A stretch of 64,000 bases of DNA from Candidatus Thiothrix putei (GTDB taxonomy: Bacteria; Pseudomonadota; Gammaproteobacteria; Thiotrichales; Thiotrichaceae): assembly GCA_029972225.1 (NCBI GenBank), contig CP124756.1, forward strand, positions 3,888,001 through 3,952,000. The letters are read 5' to 3'. The position numbers and the translations under genes are program-made. The notes beneath the pieces are model-generated. The model worked only from the letters and a program-made list of their open reading frames with translations. It searched no databases and had not been told where the DNA came from. Below are positions 1-9,704 of this stretch, one piece after another (positions within the stretch are counted from its first letter, which is position 1; each line of letters opens with the position of its first letter).

Positions 1-2
1 TC

Positions 3-260
3 GGTGTTTTCGGTAAAGTTGGTGCAGCTTATTGGAAAAGTGAAGTCGTGAGCACAGCAGGCAATGCCGATGACTCTGGTGTAACCCCTACGTTGGGTGC
101 GGGCGTAGAGTATAACTTCAGCGAACACTTTGGTGTTCGTGGGGGTGTTGACCATTTCTTCAACATGGGCGAACAGTCCAAATTGATTGAATCAGGTGTT
201 GTTGGTACGGCTGATACTGGCATTACCACAGCAACCGTTGGCCTGCACTATAATTTCTAA
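3..260 (+). CDS. Outer-membrane beta-barrel protein, C-terminal fragment
   Basis: The reading frame is open from the left edge of the window and ends at TAA 258-260, so only the last 85 residues are present. They alternate in hydrophobicity as beta-barrel strands do (GAGVEYNF, FGVRGGVDHFF, TATVGLHYNF) and end in a terminal phenylalanine, the usual recognition signal for the BAM machinery. This fits an OmpA-like or porin-like eight-stranded barrel (OMP_b-brl type family). The N-terminus and signal peptide lie outside the window, so the exact family cannot be fixed. A rho-independent terminator follows 37 bp downstream, so this is the last gene of its transcript. Confidence 0.7.
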   Translation, partial: GVFGKVGAAYWKSEVVSTAGNADDSGVTPTLGAGVEYNFSEHFGVRGGVDHFFNMGEQSKLIESGVVGTADTGITTATVGLHYNF

Positions 261-296
261 GTCATTAACCTTGAATTGGTTGTGATATTTGTCTTG

Positions 297-326
297 AGCC
301 GGGAAATAAATTTTCCGGCTTTTTTA
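297..326 (+). terminator. Rho-independent terminator after the barrel protein gene
   Basis: A ten-pair stem (AGCCGGGAAA 297-306 with TTTTCCGGCT 311-320, one G-T pair) has a four-base loop and runs straight into a T tract (319-326). It closes the transcript of the outer-membrane protein gene. Confidence 0.85.
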
Positions 327-530
327 TGCGTAATCGCTCCCACCTCCCACACCGTCTTAAGATTATTTTTTGAGCTTGCTATTTGTCATAAATAAAATCT
401 ATTATTTGGGGCAATAAAATCGACCGAACTAGCGCAATCCTGACAAGATGCACTATATTCAAACTTGGCATTGACAGGGGCGTCACGCCAAGACGCAATA
501 ACACGATGGTTGCCACTAAGAAAAAACTCA

Positions 531-1748
531 ATGAATAAGAAAAAGACCCATTCATCTTTACACAGTTCCCCCCTGATTCTTCATGGGCAGATCGCGTTTT
601 TATCGCGGCATGGGTCTACTTGGTTTTTAGGAAATGCCTTTGCGGCCAGTCTGTTTATCTTATTACGTTGGGTTGACAGCGATGAAAACATGCTATTACT
701 AATAGTGTGGTATGCATCTATCCTTGCCACCAATGTGATGCGCTGGTTATTTGGACAACGATTCTTACCCTCACAGCACTATTCTCTTGAAGAACTACAG
801 GAATTTGGGCAGCGTTACCTCACTTACTCCACGCTAATCAGTGCGCTATGGGGAGTATCCGGCTTTATTCTGTTTTCACAAACGATATCCACTCAAGCTG
901 TGCATATTTTATTATTAGCCGGTGCCATTGTTGCCGCCATGCCCGTATTAGCCTTATCCAGTTTTGCATTGTACGTGCAAATTGGTGCGATTCTTCTGCC
1001 AGTGACGCTCAATTTATTGCTACTCGGCGCGGCACCACAACAATCATTAGCCTTAGCCACCCTCCTCCTTGCCGTCTTGCTGGTGATGGCCTCACGTTCC
1101 ATTACCAGTCTACTCAATGATCTTCATGCGGTACAAATACAGGTTCAGGAACAGGCTCATACGGATCCCGTCACCCAAATTTCCAACCGCCGTTATTTTG
1201 ATAGCACCTTTAAAACAGAGTGGCGACGTGCGGCACGTGAAGGTAAACCACTGTCTCTGTTAATGATTGATGTTGATTATTTCAAGCGTTACAACGATAA
1301 ACATGGGCATCAAGCAGGTGACCAGTGCTTACAGATTATTGCACAATGCATTAAAGCGGTAGCGCGGCGTGCCTCAGATGTTGTGGCACGTCATGGCGGA
1401 GAAGAATTCGTCATTTTGTTACCGGATACCAGTTTAGAAGATGCTGTATTACTGGCTGAACGGGTACGCAAAAGCGTAGAAGACCAACGTGTACCACACT
1501 CTGACGGTGCTATTCCTCGCATTGTTACGGTCAGTGTCGGTGTCTCCAGTTGCACCCCCAATACACCCCATAATGCTCAAGCCCTGCATGATGCAAGTAT
1601 CGTGTACCCCGCCATGCTCATGAATGCGGCTGATCGGGCGCTGTATCGGGCTAAGCGTAATGGACGCAATCAAGTAGCAAAAGAAAGCTGTGGAGAGGGT
1701 ATAATCCAGCTTAATCTTCCAAGCACTGCGGTGACTCACGCAGCGTAA
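531..1748 (+). CDS. Membrane-bound diguanylate cyclase (GGDEF)
   Basis: Makes cyclic di-GMP from two GTP. The N-terminal ~200 residues hold about six hydrophobic segments (a MASE-like membrane sensor region), followed by a short linker and a complete GGDEF domain. The active-site signature is GGEEF at residues 289-293, and the inhibitory I-site RxxD (RASD, 280-283) lies five residues before it, so product feedback inhibition should be intact. The substrate helix region (DPVTQISNRRYF) is also canonical. The frame stays open upstream to a TTG at 465, but ATG 531 (MNKKKTHSS) gives a normal start just before the first membrane segment. No EAL domain is present. The next gene, another signalling-type protein, is broken by an insertion sequence. 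The activating signal is unknown. Confidence 0.9.
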   Translation: MNKKKTHSSLHSSPLILHGQIAFLSRHGSTWFLGNAFAASLFILLRWVDSDENMLLLIVWYASILATNVMRWLFGQRFLPSQHYSLEELQEFGQRYLTYSTLISALWGVSGFILFSQTISTQAVHILLLAGAIVAAMPVLALSSFALYVQIGAILLPVTLNLLLLGAAPQQSLALATLLLAVLLVMASRSITSLLNDLHAVQIQVQEQAHTDPVTQISNRRYFDSTFKTEWRRAAREGKPLSLLMIDVDYFKRYNDKHGHQAGDQCLQIIAQCIKAVARRASDVVARHGGEEFVILLPDTSLEDAVLLAERVRKSVEDQRVPHSDGAIPRIVTVSVGVSSCTPNTPHNAQALHDASIVYPAMLMNAADRALYRAKRNGRNQVAKESCGEGIIQLNLPSTAVTHAA

Positions 1749-2025
1749 GCAAGATGCTCACTTAAATACCTGTTACAACTTGTTACAAAAAGTTTTCTCT
1801 TGGTTAGCAAAAATAGCATTTTTTTATCGCAAAAAACATGCTATACATTACTGCCTCACCTTTTAGAAAAAACACAAGAAACAGGAATTTGCTGGCTTCC
1901 ATGAATATTGATAGAGAACTTGTCATTGCCGAGTTGGAGCAACTTATTGCCAGCCCCAACTTCCGTTCGAGAAAGGTCATCAAATCGTTCTTACAATATG
2001 TTGTACATGAGACACTAGTGCATCG

Positions 2026-2721
2026 TCATTCCTTAGATTTGGGATAAATGGATTTGAGTTTACAGCGTGCATCGCTGATGTTCATCTGCCAATCCACCCC
2101 ACGCTGCTGGCTATTCACGTCGGTAGACCATGCTGCAATTTCTTTCTGTAAGGTTTCAATATCGCCAATACGGCGACCTGATACACACTGGCGCGTCATG
2201 GAACTCAATTCATTTTCAGCGATGTTGAGCCAACTGCCATGTTTAGGGGTATGGCAGAACTCAATCCGACGTACCAATGCCCGCGCCCGTTCCGGTTCAA
2301 AGGCTTCATAAAATGCACCCTTGGTATGGGTGTTAAGGTTGTCGCTAACCAAGGTGATTTTGTCACACTCCGCGTAACGCCCTTCCAGCAGCTCGGCAAC
2401 TTCAATCGCCCAGTCCACTTTCGTCCGGCGTGGGCGGGCATGGGCTTCGCGCCAACCCGATAGCGGTTCGGTGAACATAAAGATGCTGGCTGTACCCGCC
2501 CGTTCGTATTCGTAATCCACCCGACGGGGATGGGTTTGGGTCGCTGCAATCGGTTGGCGGGTTTCTTTGGTGAGCTGCACGGGTTGCTCATCCATGCAAA
2601 TCACCGGATGCTGGGCATCGTAGGGTTTCGCATAGGTTTCAAGCACTTCCTCCATATTAGCCACAAACTCGGCATCACTGTCCGGTGGGATAACCCAATA
2701 TTGGAGCTTGCGCGAGGTCAT
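2026..2721 (-). CDS. IS630 transposase ORF B (DDE catalytic part)
   Basis: The catalytic half of the transposase. The three acidic residues of the DDE triad can be placed in CMDEQP, VSDNLNTH and WLNIAENEL. After -1 slippage in the A8 tract, the ORF A frame joins here as LKKNGMTSRKLQYW, giving a fusion of about 378 residues, the usual size for the family. The C-terminus ends close to the left inverted repeat. Confidence 0.92.
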   Translation of the reverse strand: MTSRKLQYWVIPPDSDAEFVANMEEVLETYAKPYDAQHPVICMDEQPVQLTKETRQPIAATQTHPRRVDYEYERAGTASIFMFTEPLSGWREAHARPRRTKVDWAIEVAELLEGRYAECDKITLVSDNLNTHTKGAFYEAFEPERARALVRRIEFCHTPKHGSWLNIAENELSSMTRQCVSGRRIGDIETLQKEIAAWSTDVNSQQRGVDWQMNISDARCKLKSIYPKSKE

Positions 2722-3161
2722 ACCGTTTTTTTTAGCATCTTCCGTAGGGTTTCGTGGCTAACCGACTCCACGATCGCCAATTCAATCACGTGGCGGGTGA
2801 GCAGGCGCAATGACCAGTTGGCATAACCCGCTGGCGGCGAACCTAAGCGCAACGCGATAATCTTCGCCTCTTGTTCGCCATCCAGTATTTTTGGGATGGC
2901 TGGGTGTTCACGTCGCTTGCCGTCCAATGCCTGCTGAAAACCGTGCTGCACCAACTGTTGGCGAATATTTTCAACGGTCTTTGTCCGGCAGTTGAAGGCT
3001 TCAGCTATCTGACGGTCTGTCCAGTTGGCTCCTTCTACATCAGCTTTCAGCAAAATCTGTGCACGGCGGACTCTTTGTCCACTGCCACGGAGTTTCTTGA
3101 TGGTTTCTTCAAGGATCTGACGCTCTTCATCGCTTAAGCGGACAATGTATTTCTTTTGCAT
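2718..3161 (-). CDS. IS630 transposase ORF A (helix-turn-helix part)
   Basis: A 147-residue N-terminal half of an IS630-type transposase. It contains a homeodomain-like helix-turn-helix (TDRQIAEAFNCRTKTVENIRQ, in which the second helix contacts DNA) and a second winged-helix region near LTRHVIELAIVESVSHETLRKML. The frame ends at TGA just after a run of eight A residues. The stop overlaps the ATG of ORF B (ATGA), so ORF B can be made by coupling or, more likely, as a fusion by -1 slippage on the A tract. Confidence 0.9.
   Translation of the reverse strand: MQKKYIVRLSDEERQILEETIKKLRGSGQRVRRAQILLKADVEGANWTDRQIAEAFNCRTKTVENIRQQLVQHGFQQALDGKRREHPAIPKILDGEQEAKIIALRLGSPPAGYANWSLRLLTRHVIELAIVESVSHETLRKMLKKTV
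2726..2733 (-). other. A8 slippery tract, probable -1 frameshift site (IS630)
   Basis: On the coding strand, eight consecutive A residues sit just before the ORF A stop. A -1 slip there joins ORF A to ORF B in frame. Inference from frame geometry and from known programmed frameshifting in IS630 elements. Confidence 0.7.
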
Positions 3162-4778
3162 GGGCTAACCTTTCGTGTGTTGCCCATAGCATCTACCTAA
3201 ATCAGGTGACTTAAAACCCTAATTTCTGAATTTGGCAATGCACTAGCAGGGCGTGGAAACGGCTTAAACCAGCAAACCATTGCGACCCAAGCCTTAGGCA
3301 GACCCGCTGACTTTTCCCCACTTAACAACCCACTGGTACGCATTGAAGCTGGGCGGTTGCGCAAATTACTGAAAGAATATTATGAGGATACTGCCAATTA
3401 CAGTGCTATCATGATCACCATGCCCAAAGGCACTTATCAAGTCGTTTTTGCACAGCGCCCCCCGCAGCCCAATACCGTTGTACCGGTATCAGAAAACCTG
3501 ACCCCCCGTATTACAGAAGGACCTCGCTTATTGTTGCGTTGCCAACTGCTAGAGTCCCCCCCGCTTACTAGCTACCCTATTTGTTATAAGCTACATAACG
3601 AACTGTTAACGATGTTGAATCGTTTTCGTAATATCCGTGTGGTGGCAACGGATCATACACAAGAAAAACTTCACCATGTAGATTACACCTTAAATTGTAA
3701 CATTCATCAAACGCCCCAACACCTTGAATTATTTTTTGTGCTAACACAGGTCATTGGTGGTGTATTGGTATGGACACACACATTCTACCTACCCCTGCAA
3801 CCCAGTCACGATGACTTCGATGCAATCGGTTTATGCATTGCAGCCAATACGGTTGCCGTACACTCTGGCGCGATGTTGTCCCATTGGGCACATTACCAAC
3901 AGAGTCTGCCAACACCTATCCCTGAACACCACAAGACGTTAATCCATTATTTAGCCTTTCTGCATGACATTAGCAGGGATAGTTTTCGTAACGCTTTAGT
4001 AACTTGCCAACAACGTTTACAGCAGTATCCTGATGATAGTAAGGCACTGGTTATCTTAGCGCGTCTGTGTGGTTATGATCATGTACTGCAATACCACCTC
4101 ATTGAACACTTAGAAACCACGTGGACACAAGCAGCACGCAGTGCCTTGAAACTAGACCCTGGTAATGCCGAAGCACATTCGATTTTTGCACATAATCGCT
4201 ATTTTTTAGGAGACTATGCGCTGTGTCGTGAAGAACTTGAAATTGCACGACATACCAATCCTTTCGACACCTCGATAGAGTACTTATACGGTTTTGGACT
4301 TTATATGATGGGCGATCAAGAAACAGGAATCAAAGCCATTCAACGCTTGATGGCTATTCCCTTTCCACAACCAGACTGGTATCACGTACTGCCGTTTATT
4401 CACGCATTCAATCATGGGGATTACCAGCAGGCATTGGCACTAGCGGAACGTATTCAACATTTTGGTTATTGGGGAGAAATGGCTCGTTGTGTCAGTTATT
4501 TTAAACTGGGTCAGACCGAACGTAGCCTACGAGAGTATCAGGAATTATTGCGTTATAATGCGATCATTCCTACTCATTCCAACACTGAAAACCGCTCTAT
4601 TTTTACACATAATGCACTAAAGACGCTCTTAAGTGTTTTACAAGAAATTAACAAATCCAACTTATCTGCACTAAAAAAATAAATTAATAATAAGATGGTC
4701 ATCGCTTCATTAATTATTAATCACTATCAATAAGTTTTGCGTATGTATTTTTAAAAAAATTGATTTAATTAATTATCG

Positions 4779-4819
4779 AAATCAGCATATAAATCAGCAT
4801 AGTTTATCCAAATGCTGAT
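4779..4819. promoter_or_regulatory. Three ATCAGCAT boxes (tandem plus inverted) before the protease gene
   Basis: AAATCAGCATA occurs at 4779-4789 and again at 4791-4801 with a 12-bp period. ATGCTGAT at 4812-4819 is the perfect inverted partner of ATCAGCAT 4793-4800. The array ends 14 bp before the protease start codon. It could be an operator for a dimeric regulator or a 5'-UTR hairpin; the sequence does not decide between them. Confidence 0.4.
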
Positions 4820-4833
4820 AACGGGGAAATTTT

Positions 4834-5901
4834 ATGAAGTGGGTTCAAGTTGTAGCAGCAATACTAGCAATCATGCCTTACTTAACCGGATGTGGGGGGG
4901 GAGATACCGCAGCTACATCGCAAAATAGTATTAACGACAAAACAACAGCAGCCAACGTAACCGCAACAGAACCCAGTTCATCGACACCTGCCGTGTCGAG
5001 TACGAGTAACAGCGCCAACACCAACTCGACCACGAGCTATGCTCTCGTCTCCAGCAGTGGGGCAATCATCGCTTCGACGAATAATTCCGCATCCAATAAC
5101 ACTGCATCGTTTGGCTCAACCGGTATCGAAGGTCGCCTTGAAGCTGATGACGTAGATCTAACACCGCTGAGTGATGCCGAACGAGCCGCTATAAAAATAG
5201 CTACACCCACCGCAACAGCCCGCATCATTCAAGAATCAATACTAGGCTTTGATAGCCGCTTCCAAGTAATTCCCGCCAGCTACCCAGAACGCGCCGTGGC
5301 ACTTATCACTTATAACGGCAATACCCACTGTTCAGGGTGGTTGGTCAGCAAAGACACCCTAGTAACCGCTGGGCATTGTGTTCACGGCGGGGGCAGCACG
5401 GGGCGCTGGGGAGCCACAACAGCTTTCAAAGTATACCCTGGCTTCTCTGATGGCTATGCGCCGTATGGCTCTTGCACACCCAGAGAGCTTTATTCCACCT
5501 ATGGATGGGTAACGAATGCTGACAGCAATGCTGATATTGGTCTTATTAAATTAGACTGCACCGTTGGTAACTCAACCGGTTACTTCAGTTACGCAATAAC
5601 CGATACCATTGATAACACCGCTGTGAATATCAACGGCTATCCCGGTGATAAAGCAGGTGGCGGTCAACAATGGGGCAGCAAAGGCATTGTCTTATACGCC
5701 ACACCCACCAAAATACATTATGACAATGACACCACCGGTGGCATGAGTGGTTCACCTGTTTGGGTACAAGACAGCACCACGGCTTGGGCACTTGGCATTC
5801 ATACCAATGGCGAAAACACACTCGCCCCCGGTAGTAATTCAGGAACACGAATTTCCAAAGAGGTCTTTGACCTGATTACCGCCGCGAAAGCCCTACCGTA
5901 A
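4834..5901 (+). CDS. Lipoprotein trypsin/V8-like serine protease
   Basis: A secreted serine endopeptidase of the chymotrypsin/V8 fold. The N-terminus is a lipoprotein signal (hydrophobic stretch ending in the lipobox LTGC), so the protein should be acylated and membrane-anchored. A Ser/Thr/Asn/Ala-rich low-complexity linker follows to about residue 110. The catalytic triad can be read directly: His181 (TAGHC), Asp234 (NADIGLI) and Ser305 (GMSGSP). Several Cys residues (HCSGW, AGHC, SCTP, DCTV) could form disulfides outside the cytoplasm. A ribosome-binding site (GGGGA) precedes ATG 4834. The gene stands alone, preceded by the repeated ATCAGCAT boxes. Substrate is unknown; the GMSGSP form is more like glutamyl-endopeptidase-type enzymes than classical trypsin. 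Confidence 0.88.
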   Translation: MKWVQVVAAILAIMPYLTGCGGGDTAATSQNSINDKTTAANVTATEPSSSTPAVSSTSNSANTNSTTSYALVSSSGAIIASTNNSASNNTASFGSTGIEGRLEADDVDLTPLSDAERAAIKIATPTATARIIQESILGFDSRFQVIPASYPERAVALITYNGNTHCSGWLVSKDTLVTAGHCVHGGGSTGRWGATTAFKVYPGFSDGYAPYGSCTPRELYSTYGWVTNADSNADIGLIKLDCTVGNSTGYFSYAITDTIDNTAVNINGYPGDKAGGGQQWGSKGIVLYATPTKIHYDNDTTGGMSGSPVWVQDSTTAWALGIHTNGENTLAPGSNSGTRISKEVFDLITAAKALP

Positions 5902-5996
5902 GTCAGCCCTGTTTCTTAAGCGACAGGTGAATCCCGCAAGGTGGCGCGTTACAATGCCCGCCTTGCTTTAATGCTTAACGCTGGATTCCTACCTGA

Positions 5997-8900
5997 GTGA
6001 GTACCCTCATCCAAAAACGCGCCTTGCGCCTACAAAATCTGCCCAAACCCGAATACCCGGAAGAACTGCCGGTAGCAGCACGACGCACCGAAATCATCAA
6101 GGCGATTGCCGAGCATCAAGTCGTCATTATCTGCGGCGAAACCGGCTCAGGCAAAACCACCCAACTCCCCAAAATGTGCTTAGAACTCGGGCGCGGCGTA
6201 GATGGTTTCATTGGACACACCCAACCACGCAGGATTGCGGCGCGTAGCGTTGCCGCACGCATTGCCGAAGAGTTGAAGGTGCAACTGGGGCAGCAAGTTG
6301 GCTACAAAGTGCGTTTCCACGACCGCTGTTCCCCCGACAGTTACGTGAAACTCATGACAGACGGCATCTTGCTTGCAGAAATTCAGCAAGACCGTTACCT
6401 CAAGCAATACGACACCCTGATTATCGACGAAGCACATGAACGCAGTCTCAATATCGACTTCCTGCTTGGCTACCTCAAATGGCTATTGCCCAAACGCCGT
6501 GATTTGAAAGTCATTATCACCTCCGCTACCATCGACCCCGAACGCTTTTCGCAGCACTTTGACAATGCCCCGATTATTAACGTCTCAGGGCGCACCTATC
6601 CAGTGGATATTCGCTACCGCCCACTGGTTGATGTGGATGCCGAGGAAGAATTTGAGCGTGACCAAACCCAAGCAATTTTAGATGCAGTGGATGAATTGGG
6701 GCATGAAGCCCCCGGCGACATCCTAGTCTTCCTGCCCGGTGAACGGGAAATCCGCGAAACGGCGGAAGCCTTGCGCAAACATCACCCACCCGCCACCGAA
6801 ATTTTGCCGCTGTACGCCCGTCTTTCCAACGAAGAACAGCACCGTATTTTCGAGCCGCACGGTCGCCGCCGCATTGTATTATCCACCAACGTAGCTGAAA
6901 CTTCCCTCACCGTCCCTGGCATCAAATACGTGGTGGATAGCGGTTACGCCCGCATCTCACGTTACTCATGGCGTGCGGGTGTGCAACGTTTGCCCATTGA
7001 AAAAGTCTCACAAGCTTCTGCCAACCAGCGTTCCGGGCGTTGCGGACGCGTTAGTAATGGCATTGCCATCCGCCTCTACAGCGAAGACGATTACCTCAAA
7101 CGACCGGTGTTTACGGAACCGGAAATACTGCGAACTAACCTCGCTGCCGTCATTTTGCAACTGGCAACGATGTGGACGGCGGACGTCGAAAACTTCCCTT
7201 TCGTCGAGCCACCCGACACACGCCTGATCCGTGACGGTTACAAGCTGCTGTTTGAACTTGGCGCGGTGGATGTGGATTACAACGTCACCCCAAGTGGGCA
7301 TCAACTCGCCAAACTGCCACTCGACCCGCGTTTCGGACGCATGTTGCTGGCAGCACACGATAATGGTGCATTACGCGAAGTATTGATCATCGTCAGCGCC
7401 CTCACCCTGCAAGACCCGCGTGAACGCCCACTGGATAAACAACAAGCATCCGACGAAAAACACGCACGCTTCAAAGACGAACACTCCGATTTCCTAGGTT
7501 TTCTGAAACTCTGGGATTATTTTCACGAGCAGCGTAAACACCTATCACAGCGCAAATTCCGCGAACTCTGCCAAAAAGAATTCCTCTCTTACATGCGCCT
7601 GCGCGAATGGCACGACATCCATACCCAACTGCATCAAATGGTGCTGGAAATGGGCTGCAAGGAAAATGAAACCGCAGCCAGTTACGATGCCATTCACCTC
7701 AGCCTGCTGACCGGGCTACTCGGCAATATCGGCATGAAAGACGAAGAGCGCGAATACATAGGCGCGGGTGGACGCAAATTCCACCCATTCCCCGCCTCCA
7801 GCTTGCGCAAAAAGCCACCTCAATGGATCATGGCTGCCGAATTAGTGGAAACGTCACGCTTATTCGGGCGCACCCTCGCTAAAATCCAACCGGAATGGAT
7901 TGAAAAACTCGCTGCCCACCTCTTGCGCCATCATTACACCGAACCGCATTGGGAACAAAAACAAGCGCAAGTTGCCGCCTTTGAACGCACCTCGCTGTAT
8001 GGCATTACCATCACCCCGCGCCGCAAAGTCAGCTACGGACGCATTGATCCCATCGTGTGCCGCGAAATTTTCATCCGCCATGCGCTGGTTTATGGCGAAT
8101 ACCGCACTACTGCCCCCTTCTTTCAACACAATGCCGAGCTAATCGCCGACATCGAAACCCTAGAAGCCAAAGGCCGCCGCCGTGACATCCTCGCCGATGA
8201 ACATCGTTTGTATGCGTTTTATGATGAGCGTCTCCCCGCCCACATTGTCAACGGACACGCCTTCGAGCGCTGGCGCAAAAAAGCCGAGCAGCACAACAAC
8301 ACATTGCTGTACCTCAACCGCGATTATCTGATGCAGCGTGAAGCAGGGCATGAAACCAGCGGGCAATTCCCCGATACCTTGTCAATACAAGGCATGATCC
8401 TACCGTTACGCTATCACTTTGACCCCAAAGCAGAAGATGATGGTGTCACCGTGCGCTTGCCCTTGTTAGGCTTAAACCAACTGAACCCGATACGCTTTGA
8501 ATATTTAGTACCGGGGATGTTAGAAGAAAAAATCACCGCACTGATCCGCACCCTGCCGAAACACATCCGCAAACAATTTGTGCCTGCTCCTGATTACGCC
8601 CGTGCCTGCATGGAAGCCATCCAACCCAGCGATACGCTCCCCCTGCAAACAGCGCTGGAAAAACAACTTTTACGCATGACCGGCAACCAAATTCCGCCAG
8701 AAGCATGGTCAGAAGTCGCTCTGGAAACACACTTGCAAATGCGTTTTGAAATCACCGATGAAGCAGGCAACGTTATCCGCAGCGGGCGCGATTTGGAAAT
8801 ATTACGCGGCAAAGTCCGCCAACAAACCCGTGCTGAACTCGCCGCCAAACCCGTACAATCCATCGAGCGGGTCGGCATTACCACATGGGATTTCGGCGAT

Positions 8901-9704
8901 TTACCCGAATTCCATTGGCTGGAAGCAGGTGGCACGAAATTACGCACATGGCCTGCCCTCGTCGATGCCAGCAACAGCGTCAGCATTCGCCTGTTTGATA
9001 ATGAAGCCGATGCCAACCAAGCGCATTGGCAAGGCGTTTTGCGCTTGTTTTTGCTCACCTTGCCTGCTGAAGTCAAAGACGTGCCTAAATATATTCCGCA
9101 AATGCAGACCTTGTGCCTGCACTACGCCGCTACTGGCAAATGCGATGAGTTGAAGGAAAGCCTTACCCGCTATGTATTCCGGCAAGTGTTTAACGATTAT
9201 CTGACTATCCGTAAACAAGACAGCTTTACACACGCATTGAGTGAATGCCGCTCACAGATTTTCCCACAAACCCAAGACACAGCGCGTCTGGTTGCCCCCA
9301 TACTCGCGCTTTATCACGATTTACGCAAACAACTCAAAGGCAAAGTGCAACCCATTTGGCTCGAAGCCCTCACTGACATCAGCGAACAATTGAATCATCT
9401 GGTTTATGTCGGTTTTCTGGATGCAGTATCCCCAGATGCGTTGCGGCATTTCCCGCGTTATCTAAAAGGTATTCAAAGACGTTTACAAAAATTGGCGGAG
9501 AATCCGACCAAAGACAGGGCATTACGGGTACAAGTACAACCGTATTGGGATCAGTGGAAAACAGCTTCGTCTAGGAACTTAAACGAATACCGTTGGATGC
9601 TGGAGGAATTTCGGGTGTCGCTGTTTGCGCAGGAATTGGGAACCGCAAGGCCGGTATCGGCCAAGCGGCTGGATGAACTCTGGAAAAAGGCGCTTACTGA
9701 GTAG
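5997..9704 (+). CDS. hrpA: ATP-dependent RNA helicase HrpA
   Basis: A DEAH-box RNA helicase of 1235 residues, close to the ~1300 of Escherichia coli HrpA; it acts on RNA and stalled ribosomes in the cytoplasm. Motifs in order: Walker A GETGSGKTT (I), TQPRRIAA (Ia), DEAH inside IIDEAHERSLN (II), SATID (III), then STNVAETSLTVPG and QRSGRCGR (V-VI). Winged-helix and ratchet-like regions follow, then the long HrpA-specific C-terminal region (DUF3418-like, about residues 620-1235). The start is GTG 5997, chosen because MSTLIQKRALRLQNLP leads directly into the helicase core. The gene converges with the polysaccharide kinase gene; their ends overlap by 11 bp. Confidence 0.97.
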   Translation: MSTLIQKRALRLQNLPKPEYPEELPVAARRTEIIKAIAEHQVVIICGETGSGKTTQLPKMCLELGRGVDGFIGHTQPRRIAARSVAARIAEELKVQLGQQVGYKVRFHDRCSPDSYVKLMTDGILLAEIQQDRYLKQYDTLIIDEAHERSLNIDFLLGYLKWLLPKRRDLKVIITSATIDPERFSQHFDNAPIINVSGRTYPVDIRYRPLVDVDAEEEFERDQTQAILDAVDELGHEAPGDILVFLPGEREIRETAEALRKHHPPATEILPLYARLSNEEQHRIFEPHGRRRIVLSTNVAETSLTVPGIKYVVDSGYARISRYSWRAGVQRLPIEKVSQASANQRSGRCGRVSNGIAIRLYSEDDYLKRPVFTEPEILRTNLAAVILQLATMWTADVENFPFVEPPDTRLIRDGYKLLFELGAVDVDYNVTPSGHQLAKLPLDPRFGRMLLAAHDNGALREVLIIVSALTLQDPRERPLDKQQASDEKHARFKDEHSDFLGFLKLWDYFHEQRKHLSQRKFRELCQKEFLSYMRLREWHDIHTQLHQMVLEMGCKENETAASYDAIHLSLLTGLLGNIGMKDEEREYIGAGGRKFHPFPASSLRKKPPQWIMAAELVETSRLFGRTLAKIQPEWIEKLAAHLLRHHYTEPHWEQKQAQVAAFERTSLYGITITPRRKVSYGRIDPIVCREIFIRHALVYGEYRTTAPFFQHNAELIADIETLEAKGRRRDILADEHRLYAFYDERLPAHIVNGHAFERWRKKAEQHNNTLLYLNRDYLMQREAGHETSGQFPDTLSIQGMILPLRYHFDPKAEDDGVTVRLPLLGLNQLNPIRFEYLVPGMLEEKITALIRTLPKHIRKQFVPAPDYARACMEAIQPSDTLPLQTALEKQLLRMTGNQIPPEAWSEVALETHLQMRFEITDEAGNVIRSGRDLEILRGKVRQQTRAELAAKPVQSIERVGITTWDFGDLPEFHWLEAGGTKLRTWPALVDASNSVSIRLFDNEADANQAHWQGVLRLFLLTLPAEVKDVPKYIPQMQTLCLHYAATGKCDELKESLTRYVFRQVFNDYLTIRKQDSFTHALSECRSQIFPQTQDTARLVAPILALYHDLRKQLKGKVQPIWLEALTDISEQLNHLVYVGFLDAVSPDALRHFPRYLKGIQRRLQKLAENPTKDRALRVQVQPYWDQWKTASSRNLNEYRWMLEEFRVSLFAQELGTARPVSAKRLDELWKKALTE

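Larger units (their letters stand above)
2018..3243 (-). mobile_element. IS630-family insertion sequence, 1226 bp
   Basis: The ends are imperfect inverted repeats starting GTGCAT(C/T)G at 2018 and, on the other strand, at 3243. They are flanked by TA (2016-2017 and 3244-3245), the dinucleotide duplicated by this family; the target was CTAG. The element carries a two-ORF transposase on the minus strand. Both ORFs are intact apart from the expected frameshift, so the copy may still be active. It disrupts the TPR regulator gene. Confidence 0.93.
1901..4682 (+). pseudogene. TPR regulator with FlgO/TolB-like domain, split by an IS630 element
   Basis: Removing the element at 2018-3243 and one TA copy restores a continuous 517-codon frame: 39 codons from ATG 1901 to CTA 2015-2017, then 478 codons from GCA 3246. 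The N-terminal ~100 residues match a domain known from TPR and adenylate-cyclase-like proteins: a segment ending FLQYVVHETL, then PLVRIEAGRLRKLLKEYYE and an MPKGTYQVVF strand. A FlgO/TolB-like domain follows, and the last ~200 residues look like TPR helices. The right fragment could only be translated from an internal TTG (3357), so the intact protein is lost. Its role is unknown; its position after a diguanylate cyclase suggests signalling. Confidence is high for the interruption and moderate for the family. Confidence 0.85.
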
